A stretch of 64,000 nucleotides of DNA, from the NCBI RefSeq assembly GCF_009730915.1, contig NC_052474.1:2329501-2393500 (forward strand). Reading direction: 5' to 3'. Every line of letters begins with the position of its first letter. Position 1 is the stretch's first letter. The position numbers were made by a program, and so were the translations under genes. Shown piece after piece: positions 16,215 to 27,500 of this stretch. The DNA is from Dioscorea cayenensis subsp. rotundata. Its lineage: Eukaryota; Streptophyta; Magnoliopsida; Dioscoreales; Dioscoreaceae. Under the pieces are notes generated by a model that worked only from the letters and a program-made list of their open reading frames with translations, made no database searches and was not told the DNA's origin.

Positions 16215-17817
16215 GAAATTGGGAGACTTGTTTTAAAAGAGATCCTTTGCTTTCGTGCCCTGCGGCGAAGAAGGGGTTTTATAGGTCCAATTAGATATTC
16301 CTAACTCGGCTCCCTTTCCCATTGTGTACGTTGACTCCCGGTGATCTTACCCCTCTCTCTCTCTCTCTCTTATTATGTGCAGTAATTGTTATTTTCCTTA
16401 TTGAATATTCTATTTATTATTAGAGTCTCATAAAATTATATAATTTATTCATGTATTTATTTTTATCCATGGATATATGAAAAAAATAATGAATTTTATT
16501 ATAATATTTGTTTGCAGTTAAATATTTAGAGGATTTCAGGATACTCACTTTTTTTTTGGGGGGGTTATTTTACTAGAAGTATTTATTTTTTTTATTAATA
16601 CATGATTTTTATTGTTTTTAATAAATATGAAAATGACTTAATTTTTAGGTTTATGATGGAGGTGATCAGAACGTGGCCAATTAACAGCGCGAAAATGAAG
16701 TTTTTAACAAGTGAGCGTGCGAGAAAGTTCCAGGAGGATTCATGGTTCACAGAAAAAAAAAGGAAAGAGGCGGCGATTGAGTTCTCCGTTGTGGTAGCCC
16801 GCGGTTGCTGCCCATTATCGTGTTCTGATGATATTCCCGTGAAGCACGGTTATTATGTCGAGACCTGTCTTGCTTAACATTTGCGGAGAAGCGCGAGTTA
16901 TTTTAAACTTCTTGCGGGTTTTATTTGTCAAACTTGCAAATTGATTTCTTGGGGGGCAAGTCAAATTACAACCGGTCACAACCGGCAAAGATGAGGGTCA
17001 ACTGGTCAAAGCGGCGGCGTGGCCAAAAAATCCGCCACGTGTCAGTCTGGAGTCTCGTCCGACGCACGAGGTTACCGGCTCCTTGTGTTTAGGACGTTTA
17101 ATAGGATTCGGTAAATCTTGCTCTTTTTGAGCCGCCCGGTCTTTTATCTAAAAATACTTATTATTTAAGAGTTAATAAATAAAACAGATTATATGAAGAA
17201 AATAGTAAAAAGACTTTTCATTAATGTATGTAGTTTATTCACATTTTTTTTAAAAAAAATAAAATAGTAAAAAGAAAACGTCTTCTCTTATCTCTCATTC
17301 TTCTCTCGCATTATAACAAGCCTTAGATTTTTTAATATATAAGAATATATTCAAAAACAATTTAAAAAATAGAGCTAATTAATATATAAAAATATTTTTA
17401 ATAAATAATTAAATAAATATTTCTGAACCTTCAAATATTAATTAATTGTTTTTAACCTTTTTAACTGATTTTTTGGGGATTTCATTGAAGCATGTATTTC
17501 TATTCTTTCTCACAAACTCTAATCCAACAATACAATCACAAAATAATTTATCCTACATATTATGTGACATTAAAGTCAGCTGAAATCCTAAGAATTTACA
17601 AATAATTCCAACTAAACACCCCTTCAACTTCAATAGAGAGGCCACGCATATATATTAATCCCTTAGAAAACAAAGATACAGTAACACTGCAAAATAAGGA
17701 GCCATCTCCCAATATCAGTGTTTTCACTCAATTCACAAGCACATTTGCATGGCGATTTACAAGCATCATAGCTCATGAACCATTCTAATGATTTAGCAAT
17801 ACAATCCATTATTAGAT
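16215..17817. other. AOX upstream region and intergenic DNA
   Basis: The interval runs from the AOX leader to the end of the ankyrin gene. It contains a CT microsatellite at about 16345-16370, a GC-richer block at 16650-17110 with regulatory-looking motifs, and a LINE-tail-like motif at about 17225-17265. It ends with the 3' UTR of the ankyrin gene. The open frame at 16602-16877 has no recognised similarity and is not called. Confidence 0.5.
16990..17045 (-). promoter_or_regulatory. Candidate stress-response motifs upstream of AOX
   Basis: Two TTGACC words (W-box cores on the minus strand, 16996-17001 and 17004-17009) and a GCCACGTGTC G-box/ABRE (17034-17043) cluster about 0.83-0.87 kb upstream of the AOX start. 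WRKY factors bind W boxes and bZIP or ABI-type factors bind ACGT boxes. AOX genes are known stress-induced genes. That these sites act on this gene is inference. Confidence 0.4.
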
Positions 17818-19743
17818 CTATTCTTCTTCCACATCATTTTCAGCTAAAAGATGATCAAGAGACACTTTCCCTCTCTTGGGCTTTGCCAAGTTATCCTCAT
17901 CAGCTCCTTCGCTTTTCCTCTTTTCCTTAACATTATCTTCTCCGTCTCCTGCCTCATTAACTGAATCTTTTATATCTGAGGCTGAGTTTTTCTCTTCAGC
18001 AATTTGTTTCGAAGACTCATCAGCCTTCTTCTTATCTATTTTTCCACCTTCCTTCATCGACTTCTCACATTCTACCAGATAAGTACGAACTTCCTCATTT
18101 CCTCCAAGGTCCAGTGGTGTTTGCCCAGATTTTGACCCTCACTGAGAGACTTGCGCCTTTCCTTATCAAATACTTGACAAGTTCCAGATGTGATCCCTGT
18201 GCGGCGTAGTGCAGAGGAGTCATCCCTTTCCTATTAGCAGCCTTAACAGAGACTCCAAATGATAGAAGGATCCGAACTACTTCCAGATGACCTTTTTGCG
18301 CGGCAAAATGGATAGCACCAGTGTCATCCATGGCGGCAGCTCCAACATCAGCTTTGTGATTGCAAAGATAACTCACCACCTCTGCCTGACCTGACCATGC
18401 AGCTAGATGGAGGCTCAATTTCAAAATGATGCAGTCAAGGAAACAATCAATTGAGCACTAAATTGCAACTCATACATATTGTAAAAGTGATGCAAAAACA
18501 TCTAACAATAAGTCGAGGTCAAAGAATACTTACTAAGGGATCATCTTCCTAAAAAATTTCATGCTTCTTATGAATACTGCTTCTAGCTCACCACATGACA
18601 CAGGATACAAATACATGGACAACCAACAAGTAAAATGTCTTCGAGGTCTAAGAATACTTACTAAGGGATCATCTTCCTAAAAAATTTCATGCTTCTTATG
18701 AATACTGTTTCTAGTTCACAACATGACACAGGATACAAATACATGGACAACCAACAAGTAAAATGTCTTCGAGGTCTAAGAATACTTACTAAGGGATCAT
18801 CTTCCTAAAAAATTTCATGCTTCTTATGAATACTGTTTCTAGTTCACAACATGACACAGGATACAAATACATGGACAACCAACAAAGCAAAAATGTCTTC
18901 AATCCAAAGCATCCTACTAGCGAAATTTCACCGATCTTATTTAAACTGCTTCTGGCTGACTAAATAACATAGGATATGAATAGATGGTTGCCAGAATTGT
19001 CTTCAATCTAAATTATCATCAAAATTAACTAATTTTCTAGCTTTTGTAAAAGAATAAGCCTTCAGATTAAGGGTGTGTTTGGTTGGCTATGATTTTTCAA
19101 TTTTTTAAAATTGCTTTTCAATCATTGAAAGACATATTGTCTGAGTAAGGTGGGTGTTCTGCAATTTTATGAAGAAAAATTGCAAAACAAAAGATGAACT
19201 AGAATTGAGGTTTGGGGCAAAACCTACAATATATATATATATATATATATAGCTATAACCTAAATTTCTTTGACACATTAGAAAAACTATTCCCTTTCAT
19301 TGGCATGAAAAATAAATTAGGGCAATAATCTTTTCACAATAAGGATGAAATTAAGCAACCAAGAAATTCTTCAAACAGTAAGAATCAATTCGTGCAGGGC
19401 TTAGTGAAAAATTAAAGCATTAATTCTACATCCCTAGCTAAAATTTTTGCAAGAAGTTTCTAATCATCGAACGAATCAACCAAAATGGAAACTCAGAGCA
19501 TGGAAAGCATCTCTTCTCAGCAAAAACCCAAAAAAATTTAGCAGAAAAAATGAAATCAGTGATATCGAGGAGAAGAGGATACGGAGTTCGGGAATGGCGA
19601 TCTCTGGAGTTGATAGACAGTGGGTTCGAGTTGCATATGGACTCCACGGCATGGAGATCTCCGGTCCTCGCCGCCGCGTGGAGATCGGGCTCGCTCCCGG
19701 CGTCGCTCCTCTTCTTCGATGGCCTTCGAGGGTTTCCCATCAT
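17818..19743 (-). CDS. Ankyrin-repeat protein with charged nuclear-type tail
   Basis: Two exons on the minus strand, 19583-19743 and 17818-18413, give 251 residues after one extra base is discounted. The protein starts MMGNPRRPSKKR. It has about four to five ankyrin repeats between residues 20 and 175 (TPLHLAAWSGQAEVV, GAIHFAAQKGHLEVV, TPLHYAAQGSHLELV, TPLDLGGNEEV). The C-terminal tail is rich in Lys, Glu and Asp with a KPKRGK basic patch, and ends KVSLDHLLAENDVEEE. Ankyrin repeats bind partner proteins, and the partner is unknown here. The basic patch suggests nuclear entry, which is inference. The frame breaks at 18130-18133 inside the fourth repeat (AAAATCTGG on the coding strand). Removing one base restores TPLDLGGNEEV and the whole tail. 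The 1.17-kb intron holds a 128-bp tandem repeat. The reading frame is open upstream of 19743, so a start at 19839 is possible. Confidence 0.85.
18511..18900. repeat. 128-bp tandem repeat, about three copies
   Basis: The word 'agaatacttactaaggga' occurs at about 18523, 18651 and 18779, a constant spacing of 128 bp. The intervening sequence, which includes 'catgacacaggatacaaat', is almost identical between copies. The array lies wholly inside the intron of the ankyrin-repeat gene. Low divergence between the second and third copies suggests recent duplication. Confidence 0.93.
19231..19252. repeat. TA dinucleotide microsatellite
   Basis: An uninterrupted run of TA repeats inside the ankyrin-gene intron, next to an AT-rich stretch beginning 'gggtgtgtttggttggc' (about 19071) that may be one end of a MITE. 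Confidence 0.85.
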
Positions 19744-19889
19744 TTCCTCTGCTTTCGATCTCGCGTTGCGAATGTCTATTTGGAGTCGGGGGTTAAAAAT
19801 GTAGGCTTTAAGATTCGTTCTTCGAAGCATCTTGTCCACCGAGTTTTACAAAATGTAAATCTTTATAATCCAGGGTGGTTTTTGCACTG

Positions 19890-20622
19890 ACGAACAAAAA
19901 GTTTTACAATACCTGTTTGTAACTTTACAATTCTAACAAATTGAGGGATTAATTTTCTGTTTTATGTGTGCTAAATTGTTCATTTTTTATTTGTTTATAA
20001 ATGCGTACTAAATTTCATAAGTAAGTTATTAAAGGATACTAAATATGCGATCCATAAAAATTAGAAAATTATGTATGAAATAAGATAATTTTAAATGTCA
20101 GAAAAAAAACACTAAAATCCAAGATATTATTAAACCGAAAACATACCCTTCATCATGATCAAGTTTTTGACTCGCCTGTTTTTTACTAGTTCTAAACCAA
20201 TTTAGTTACTAAAAGTTCTAAATAAAATAAGGGTTTTGCAATTGCAAGTGTTGTTTATATATATATAAATTCAAATTCAAAAATTATTCAAATGACTCAA
20301 GTTTCTTTCACTTTTAGATCAATCTTGCAGGTATATATCTTTAGTTTATAGTTCCTATGTTATATAATAGATCTCCAAGCAGAAGAAAAGAGCTTCTACT
20401 TGTCATTGAACAAATATCATCAAAATTTAGCAAAGTTGCAGCATCTATTAACCAAAAGTAAGATAATACATTTGTTGAGAACAACTTGGACAAATCAAGG
20501 TGAATGATTATGCAATAAAAAGATGCTTACAACTTACAAGGTTGAGTAGGATACCATAACTTTACTATCACAATAGATGTCTTGCATTAGGATCTTTCAC
20601 TGCATTTCTGGCATGCAAGATT
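19890..20622. other. Spacer between the ankyrin and transporter genes
   Basis: AT-rich DNA holding the upstream region of the ankyrin gene (right of 19743) and the 3' UTR of the transporter gene (left of 20623). Both genes are read on the minus strand. No further gene or recognisable repeat is seen. Confidence 0.55.
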
Positions 20623-22057
20623 CTAATTCAACAGAGATTCAGATTCAGTAGCATCCTCAGGTTTGAAACTACTGAAATCAGGAAGCTCAGACCTCACTGA
20701 GAATTTCAGCCATTGGTTTCGATCAAGAAAAGCCAAGAAGGGGTGCAAAACAACTCCGGCGAGCATTGCACCCATGCTTACAACCATTACTTTATGAGAA
20801 GCAAAAGCTAGAACAATAAATATGAGGATAGTAGGAGGAATCAACATCAGCATACTACCAATTGTACCTAAAGGTATCCGATACGGTCGAGATGCACATG
20901 GATATTTCACTCTGAGTCTTATGAATGCGACAAATTCCAAGAGCATTCCAAAGCAGTATAGGAAATTCTCTGCTGCAACTATCTCTTGAAAGCTCATCCA
21001 TGACAAAAGGAGCACACCACAAGCAGAGAATAGGATTCCGACAAGAGGAGTCCCGTGACGGGACCTCTTGCTAAAGAATTCCGGCAACATTCCCCGCTCT
21101 GCCATTCCAAGTAATTGGTAAGAATCACTACTCATCTCAGCCACAAACATACCCATATTGGATACTGCTGAAGCTGCTTGAATCCACCACTTCAACCAAT
21201 CCCCGCCGAGAATTTTAGCAATGTCTGAGAAATAACCATCTGTCCAGAGCTTTCTATCCAATGGAACAGCTCCGGTGCCTGTCAAAAGTGGGTATAGATA
21301 GCTGATAACAACTAAAATTAATGCATAAAAGAGAGCTTTCGGCAAAGTTTTGCCCGGGTTCTCAACCTCTCCAGCCAGTGTACTGATTGAATCCCAATAG
21401 TTGAGGTTCCAAAATAGTGTATTTAAGTACAAGTTCCAATCGACATTGTGCACATAAGAAATCAACCATTGTGAAGGCCTTTGTTTTGGAATCGAAACAA
21501 GACCCATTATGAAGAATGGTAAAATAGAGAAGACTCCAAGCAAAACAGCAACCCATCCAACTATACTTAAGCCTCTATAGTTCATGTAAGTCAGTAATGC
21601 CGTCAACACTATTACTGCTAAAGTCCTCGGCAATCCTCCTCCTAAAGTTGGCACACTAGATTTCAGATAGTCTAGGAAGAGCACCGGATAAAGCGCATTG
21701 TCTATGACACCACTTAGCCATTTCATCCAGCCTTGCTGAAATCCCCAGAAACGGGCCTAAAGCCGAAGAGACCCACATAACATAGCCACTGTTCTCCGGG
21801 AACATTGTGCCCATCTCGGCAGTGATCAATGCTTCAGGGATGCTCCATATGAATGGAAATAAAACAAAGCCAAGAATTGCAAGCAAGGGCCCTGCAGCAT
21901 GCACACTGTCCTCTATGCCAAATGGACCACCAGAAACCTCATAAAAGATTAGGAACACAAGGGGTATGATTGAAACCTTGTGAATACTGCCCTGTTTTGG
22001 ATGTGCTTCACTGATGTCTGAGTGTTCATTAGAATTAGAACCACCATTTTCTCCCAT
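20623..22057 (-). CDS. PUT: Polyamine-uptake-type transporter (LAT/PHS group, amino acid-polyamine-organocation superfamily)
   Basis: One coding exon of about 477 residues after discounting one extra base. The N-terminal half contains [18 protein letters not shown], and [18 protein letters not shown] follows the first helices. The remainder has the expected hydrophobic segments (about 12 in all) and the family block [24 protein letters not shown]. This is the pattern of plant polyamine uptake transporters (rice and Arabidopsis PUT/LAT), which import polyamines and paraquat with protons. The exact substrate of this copy is inferred. The frame breaks at 21748-21751 (TTTCTGGGG on the coding strand). 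Discounting one base restores the family sequence [20 protein letters not shown] leader intron is likely, with donor near 22418 and acceptor just after 22098, as in related genes. Confidence 0.9.
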
Positions 22058-23159
22058 GTCAATAGAATACTAAACTTTGTGCTTTCAGTTCTTCCCCTGC
22101 AATTCTGTAAGCAAATTCCACAACTACTGAATTCAATTAATTAAAAGTTGTGATTTGAGACATGAAGTAAATGCTCTTGCTTCTCAAAGATTAAAAAAAT
22201 ATTCAGGGATTCATATATTATATGTACAAACACTAGGAACAATAAAAAATACCTCCACAAAGCACCCAAAAAAAAAAAAACTATGAGCAGAGGAAATTCA
22301 CCAACACCAAAAAGGCAAAAACATGATATCAACTTTTCAGTTTATTTTTATTTTATTTTTTTGTTTAAAGAAGAAAAGAGAAAGCAAATTCCAGATGGAT
22401 GAGAAGAAGGAGCATACCTAGAGCGAGCGGCTGAAGAAGATGGAGAGGTGTCTCACTGCTCAAGTGTTTCGTCTCTTTCAACACTCCACTAGCTTGCTCG
22501 GCCAGGAAGAACGATGCCTAGCCACGTAGTTCCCCCTCGCTCCGTTAACATTACGTCAGCCGTTGTTCACGCTAGATGCTCTTTAAAGTGTATAATAAAT
22601 AAATAAATAAATAAACAAAATTTGTGAAATTGTTATGAATACTAAAAAAATTAATAGTCCAATAAAGGTATGATTTATTCATATTTATTCAAAAAATAAT
22701 AATAATAATAATGGATGCTTACTTAGTAATTGATGGTATTGTAGCATGCAATGGAATTATAATGGTAATCCATATTTTACTGTAATAGCCGATAATAGTG
22801 TTACTATTCCTTTTTTTCCCGAATGTTAGTATTCCATTTATTAATGTATTTTGAATAATTTGATTGAATTAATTTAATTGTCTATTATTTATCTCTTAAA
22901 TGTTTATAAATATATCGTTTATGTTATAAATATATCGTTTATGTTGTAAATGATAGAGAAAAAATAGAGAAGAGGAAGGACAAAAAAAGTAAAGATATGT
23001 GATACTCCTTTAATGATTAATAGAACTTTTTATTATGTTTTTAATGATTTTTATGCATAGAGAATAAAATTTGATTTTAATCCTCTTTGTAAATTATAAC
23101 TTTGTCATATTTTTTTTTTAATGTAATGTTATTATATAAAAAAATTTCATAAGATGGAT

Positions 23160-23269
23160 AAAATTGGATCCGGATATCCGATAAACCGAATCAAATACGT
23201 GTCGAGTTTTTGTCTATCTGAAAAACTGAATACCTGATCTTGTTTGATGCACGATTTTGCTCACCCCTA
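23160..23269 (-). mobile_element. hAT-type transposon end
   Basis: The block ends 'ttttgctcacccctaa'; its reverse complement, TAGGGGTGAGCAAAA, is the terminal sequence type of many plant hAT elements. It is preceded by 'ggatccggatatccgataa' style subterminal words. No matching left end was found, so it is probably a truncated copy. Confidence 0.45.
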
Positions 23270-23767
23270 ATGACTGGTGCGCGTAGGCACTCCCAACGGA
23301 TTGGTGGCATGCCATCATCAGCCATTGTTGGCCGCCTAGTCTCTGGTGACCCACGACTAGCCACATGTTGCTCCGCCACCAATGATCAATGAATCACCGC
23401 TGCTAACTACCGCCGGCCAACCCATCTCCAGTGATCGACGTACCCAAACACTAGGCACCCATGGTCACCAGATAGAAAGAGATAGTGATTCAAAAGTCTC
23501 TACTTGTTATGCTAAAATTTAAAGAATCAATATTTTAGAAATAATTTTGAAAAATATGAAACATAAAAAGTTGGTTTCTACATTTTTTTTTTTTTTAAAT
23601 GCAGTGTTATTTTCAAAACTTTTGGAAACCAACCAAATTTGTCAAATGTTTTCTTATTTTATTTCCCAAATTTAAAATTGATAATAAAAAGAAAAAATTC
23701 GTAACAAATAACAATGCCAAACAACATATTAGTTGGTACTTTATTTTCCTTTTCTAATACAAAAGGT

Positions 23768-24150
23768 TAGGGGGCCTTTTGGATGGCCGTAATGGTTCCC
23801 CTCTTTGTAGAAATCATTGATTATACATTTCCATTCTTATGTCTAGATTTCTTTTTAGGTTTCTTTTTAGGGAAGTAATTATTATCCTGGGGGAGTTACC
23901 ATTAACCCCTCTAGGGTAATGGTGCATTACTCTTATATTGGAGATAATGAAGGAGGATGGAGGGGTAATGAGTGTAAATTACTTATTTTACCCCTCACTA
24001 ATATATGTAAATGGGTGTATATATAACAATATATTAATCTATTAATGTTAAAATAATTAATATCTAATTATAATAATCATATAATAATTATATTAAATAA
24101 ATAATTACTTTTCATAGGTTTCTCATTCCCAATGAATTAGCTCTCAAACC
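23768..24150. mobile_element. MITE-like element with TTA flanks
   Basis: Left end after TTA reads GGGGGCCTTTTGGATGG, and the right end before TTA reads 'ctcaaaccaaaca'. The ends are roughly inverted, and TTA flanks both sides, as in Harbinger-type insertions. The interior has repeated 'ggtaatgg' type words. The ends are worn, so the class is tentative. Confidence 0.4.
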
Positions 24151-24352
24151 AAACATTAATTTCTCCCCTTCTCATTATCTATATACTCTCTTAAACAAAA
24201 AAATAAATAAATAATAAAAAATCGTAGTCATATGTAATTTTTTTTCTTTTATGAAAATAAACATTGACATAATAAGGGGTTTTATTGTTTTATTGTTTTG
24301 TTTGACTAGTAAAATTAACCAATGATGTAGTGAATAAAAATTAATTTCTATA

Positions 24353-24996
24353 CTGTTTGGTTGCAAAATAAAAAAAATGGCATAATTTTATTATGTAGGA
24401 AGTGCAAGTGATTATTATAGAAATTGTGGCATATTTTATTCTTACAGAATAAGTGTTTGGGTAACAAAATAAAAAAAAATTAACGAGATTGGGCGATCAA
24501 CGAATGGACCGCCGGTGGATCGATGGCCGATCGCCGGAGGTCGGCCGAACCACCGGTGGCCAGTCGTCGAGGCCACGTGGTAGCACGGATCGCCGGGAGG
24601 GTCGCCGAACCACCGGTGGACGATCTGCGTCTCAATGGAGGTCTGCCGACCCGGCGATCGATCGTTGAAGCATCTTGGGACACGGGTGGCGGTCACGGGA
24701 GATCGGCCGGACCGCGGTGGCGGTCGCCGAGATTTGCCGGACCGTCAGTTGGTCGCCAGAGGCTAGCCGGACTATTGGTTGGCCCATGGCTGGTGACTGG
24801 ATGGAAAGGAAGAGAGACTTTTTACAATGAGAAAATATTCCACTAAGAGTGGAATATTTTTTTAGGCCATAATACCTATATTATGCCATAATTTTATACT
24901 CTAAAAATAAGACTCAAAACGAAATTAATACGGCATAATTTAACATTTTATGCCATATTATACGGATTATGGCATAATTTCTGGTTATCCAAACAG
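24353..24996. mobile_element. Inverted-repeat element with a CpG-rich core
   Basis: The ends are inverted: CTGTTTGGTTGCAAAAT followed by ATGGCATAATTTTAT on the left, and ATTATGGCATAATTTCTGG then TTATCCAAACAG on the right. Between them (24480-24800) lies a GC-rich core of degenerate repeats built on 'CGCCGG..GGTCGGCCG' and 'ACCACCGGTGG'. A perfect small hairpin ATATTCCACT-AAG-AGTGGAATAT sits at 24836-24858. The contrast between AT-rich ends and GC-rich core suggests a MITE that has captured or amplified foreign sequence. No target-site duplication is clear. Confidence 0.55.
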
Positions 24997-25197
24997 GGCT
25001 AATGTTAGACCTAAGACGGTTTTGAGGTATTATATCATGTACTGTTGTCAAGTGGAGAAGCAAAATTCACAGAAGTCATAAATTGGTTGAATCCAACCGT
25101 TCATTTTTGACTTCACCTCACTAGACCAACCCTTGCCATGTCTGTACATCAGCCTGATTTAGTTGAATCACCTTCTCTAAATTATGAGCCAAACCTC

Positions 25198-25200
25198 TAT

Positions 25201-25238
<38 letters not shown>

Positions 25239-25240
25239 CT
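25198..25240 (+). promoter_or_regulatory. TATA box and CAA-repeat leader of the germin-like gene
   Basis: TATATAAA at 25198-25205 runs straight into an uninterrupted (CAA)n tract (25205-25239, about twelve units). The start codon is at 25302. The transcription start would fall about 30 bp after the TATA box, so part of the CAA tract may be in the mRNA leader. CAA-rich leaders are unstructured and are known from the TMV omega leader to favour translation. That effect here is speculation. Confidence 0.6.
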
Positions 25241-25301
25241 TATCATATATACCAAGAAGCAAAACAAAAACCAGATTGTAAATCATTCATCAATCATCAA
25301 A

Positions 25302-25945
25302 ATGTTTGTTCCTATGCTCTTCTTCCTCATCTCTCTGCTAACCATCTCCATTGGCTCCGAGACTGCAGTGCAAGACTACTGTGTCGGAAACCCTGCTGAG
25401 GCAGAGGGTCCGGCAGGCTACTCCTGCAAGAAGCCTTCTAGATGTCACCGTGGACAATTTCATTTTTCCTGGCTTCCTTAACAAACCCAAGGTCAGTTCA
25501 TCTATATTCAATGCCGCCGTAACACTAGCCTTCGACCCGCAGTTTCCGGCAGTCAATGGCCTCGACATCTCAGCAAACTATGTAGAAATATATCAGGATG
25601 GTGTGGTGCCCATCCACACTCACCCAAGAGGCAGTGAGCTTGCTGTTGTCACTGAGGGAGAAATCAGGGCTGGATTCATCTCTACAGACAACAAAGTTTA
25701 CTATAAAATTCTGAAGGCTGGGGATCTCATGGTTGTCCCTCAAGGACTGCTGCATTTTCAGCAGAATGTTGGGAGAGGTACTGCGAAGGTGATTATTAGT
25801 TACAGTAGTTCTAATCCTGGTATTCAATTGTTTCCATTGGCCATATTTGCTAATAATTTGCAGTCGGACATAGTGGCGAAGATTATCTCTTTTGGATGTT
25901 GCTGAGGTGAAGAAGCTTAAAGCTGTGTTCGGTGGGGCTAACTAA
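25302..25945 (+). CDS. Germin-like protein (secreted cupin)
   Basis: One exon encodes a 213-residue cupin once two extra bases are discounted. A signal peptide (MFVPMLFFLISLLTISIG) is followed by AVQDYCVGN, and the first germin Cys pair (Cys 29 and a second in GYSCKK) can form the usual disulfide. The cupin metal-binding boxes are HTHPRGSE and GDLMVVPQGLLHFQQNVG, holding the three His and one Glu expected for Mn binding. Germin-like proteins sit in the cell wall and can have superoxide dismutase or other activity. The activity of this one cannot be told. Frame breaks lie at 25434-25440 (after GYSCKKP) and 25881-25894 (near the end). The second one, if discounted, restores LDVAEVKKLKAVFGGAN and a stop at 25943-25945; otherwise the frame stops at 25905 with FGCC. 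Expected family length is 210-220 residues. Confidence 0.88.
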
Positions 25946-26319
25946 TTAATAATAGTGCTTGCTTGTGCTTTTTCTCATGCTTTTTGTGTTTGAAGAATAA
26001 AAGGCGATCGTGTAATATCTTTTGAGAAAGAAAAGATAGAAAATAATATATTTAAATAAAAATATATATATTATATAGAATATTTCTCAATAAATATATT
26101 TAAATAATACTAAATATTTTATCATATAATACTCTTATTTATATATATATATATATATATCATGATAAAATAGTTGGCAGGTCCAAACAAACTAATTGAT
26201 GAGCTAGAAAAAAATAATAATAATAATAATAATAATAATAAACTTGGAAAAACAACAATTAAATTAATTGTCTTTCTTATTTATCAGGCTTTTAAAAAAT
26301 TTTATATTATATTAGAAAA

Positions 26320-26665
26320 AAGTTTTAGAGACGGTTTTCAAACTTTAATTACTTTTATAGCTTTAGCGCTAGTTTTTTCACCAGCCTCTGCACTGCTTCG
26401 TATCAAATTGGCGTTATATTTTAGAACTGATTTATAGCAACTGTTGGAGTAAGTTTTAGTTATGAATGCATTTTAACTAGGTATAACCGCCTCTAAAAAT
26501 TATAAGTTACAAATTCTAATAATTTTTAAACTTCTCCATGTTTTTAAAATAACCGTCTCAAAAAATTAATAATTTTAAAGTATGTTAATATTTTTAGAGG
26601 CATTTATAACACGTTCAAAAACTAATAATTTTCACTTTTTAGATGCAATTATAAGCCCTCTAAAA
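26320..26665. repeat. Possible CACTA-type subterminal repeats
   Basis: Words of the type 'ataaccgcctctaaaa', 'ataaccgtctcaaaa' and 'gaggcatttataa' recur in both orientations over about 350 bp, along with 'agacggttttcaaac' at the left. Such repeated sense and antisense short motifs are usual in CACTA subterminal DNA. Neither CACTA end nor transposase was found. Confidence 0.4.
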
Positions 26666-27170
26666 CTTGTTCATTTGCAAGACTGAATTTAATGTATTAC
26701 TCTACTAAACATGAGCAAAGTTCCTTGAGCAGCAAATCTACAAAATAAATTTTGGAACACAATTATAAGTATCCTAATTTCAATTTCATTGATTTTTATT
26801 GACAGGTAATGAGCATCTCAAGTACAATGCACTTTGCTTAATTACATGAATTAAAGAACTTCACATCATTTTATCTATGTATTTTTTGCTTAATTACACA
26901 AAGTAAATGTTTTTTAAAACCTAATAATCTTCAATCCTCCTAATCCTTCAACTATGAGTTCTCCTACATAAGTAAATAAATATTATTAAATAAAAAAATT
27001 ATAATTGTAATTAACATCAAAATAAAAAAACCTATTAAATACTGAAATATAGGATTCTTAACCTTCATAGTCTTGAATAAAATGTGGCAAAATGAACAGG
27101 TTACTAATAAGAATTTTGAAATTTAAATTTAAATTAACAGATATAACAAAACAATAATAAGATCCGGATG

Positions 27171-27210
<40 letters not shown>

Positions 27211-27500
27211 AATAAAAGTGAATAAACCACAACTTTATTGGAAAAGAAAAGGTATAAACTAGTACATATCGAACAAACAAGAAAAGTATCGAACAGAAAC
27301 TCTAATCAGAAGTGAGGCACAAAAACTACTAAAGAGAAATAAACAAGTAAGAAGACACCCAAAAAATGAAAACAACTTTGTAGACGAAAACCATCACTAG
27401 GGAGCACAGGTTTACAAAAACTGAGAGAAACAAGGCACTGTTCTAGAGCTTGATTAGGATCTGGGTCACCGGAGTTGTTTGAAAAGCACATTTTTGTTTT
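27211..27500 (-). mobile_element. 5'-truncated LINE tail, minus strand
   Basis: Read on the minus strand, the segment runs through a Phe/Pro-rich short frame ending at 27306 and finishes in 'ttggaaaaccaat...ctttat' style DNA ending TGTGGTTTATTCACTTTTA at about 27217-27235. The motif matches the other LINE tails here. It abuts a long TA microsatellite (27169-27210). Confidence 0.5.

Larger units (their letters stand above)
22420..25195. other. Transposon-rich intergenic region
   Basis: Between the divergent transporter and germin-like genes no host gene is supported. Seen are the transporter leader and promoter (to about 22560), an AT-rich stretch with a duplicated 'ataaatatatcgtttatgtt' at about 22910-22945, a hAT-type end at 23160-23269, a GC-richer block with Thr/Pro-like spurious frames at 23270-23470, a MITE-like element at 23765-24150, and a larger inverted-repeat element with a GC-rich core at 24353-24996. 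Confidence 0.55.

Noticed and set aside
16602-16877. 91-codon open frame upstream of AOX
   Set aside because: No recognised similarity, AT-rich start, and it sits in what looks like promoter DNA.
24442-24846. Arg/Gly/Pro-rich open frames on both strands
   Set aside because: They are by-products of the GC-rich degenerate repeat core of the inverted-repeat element.
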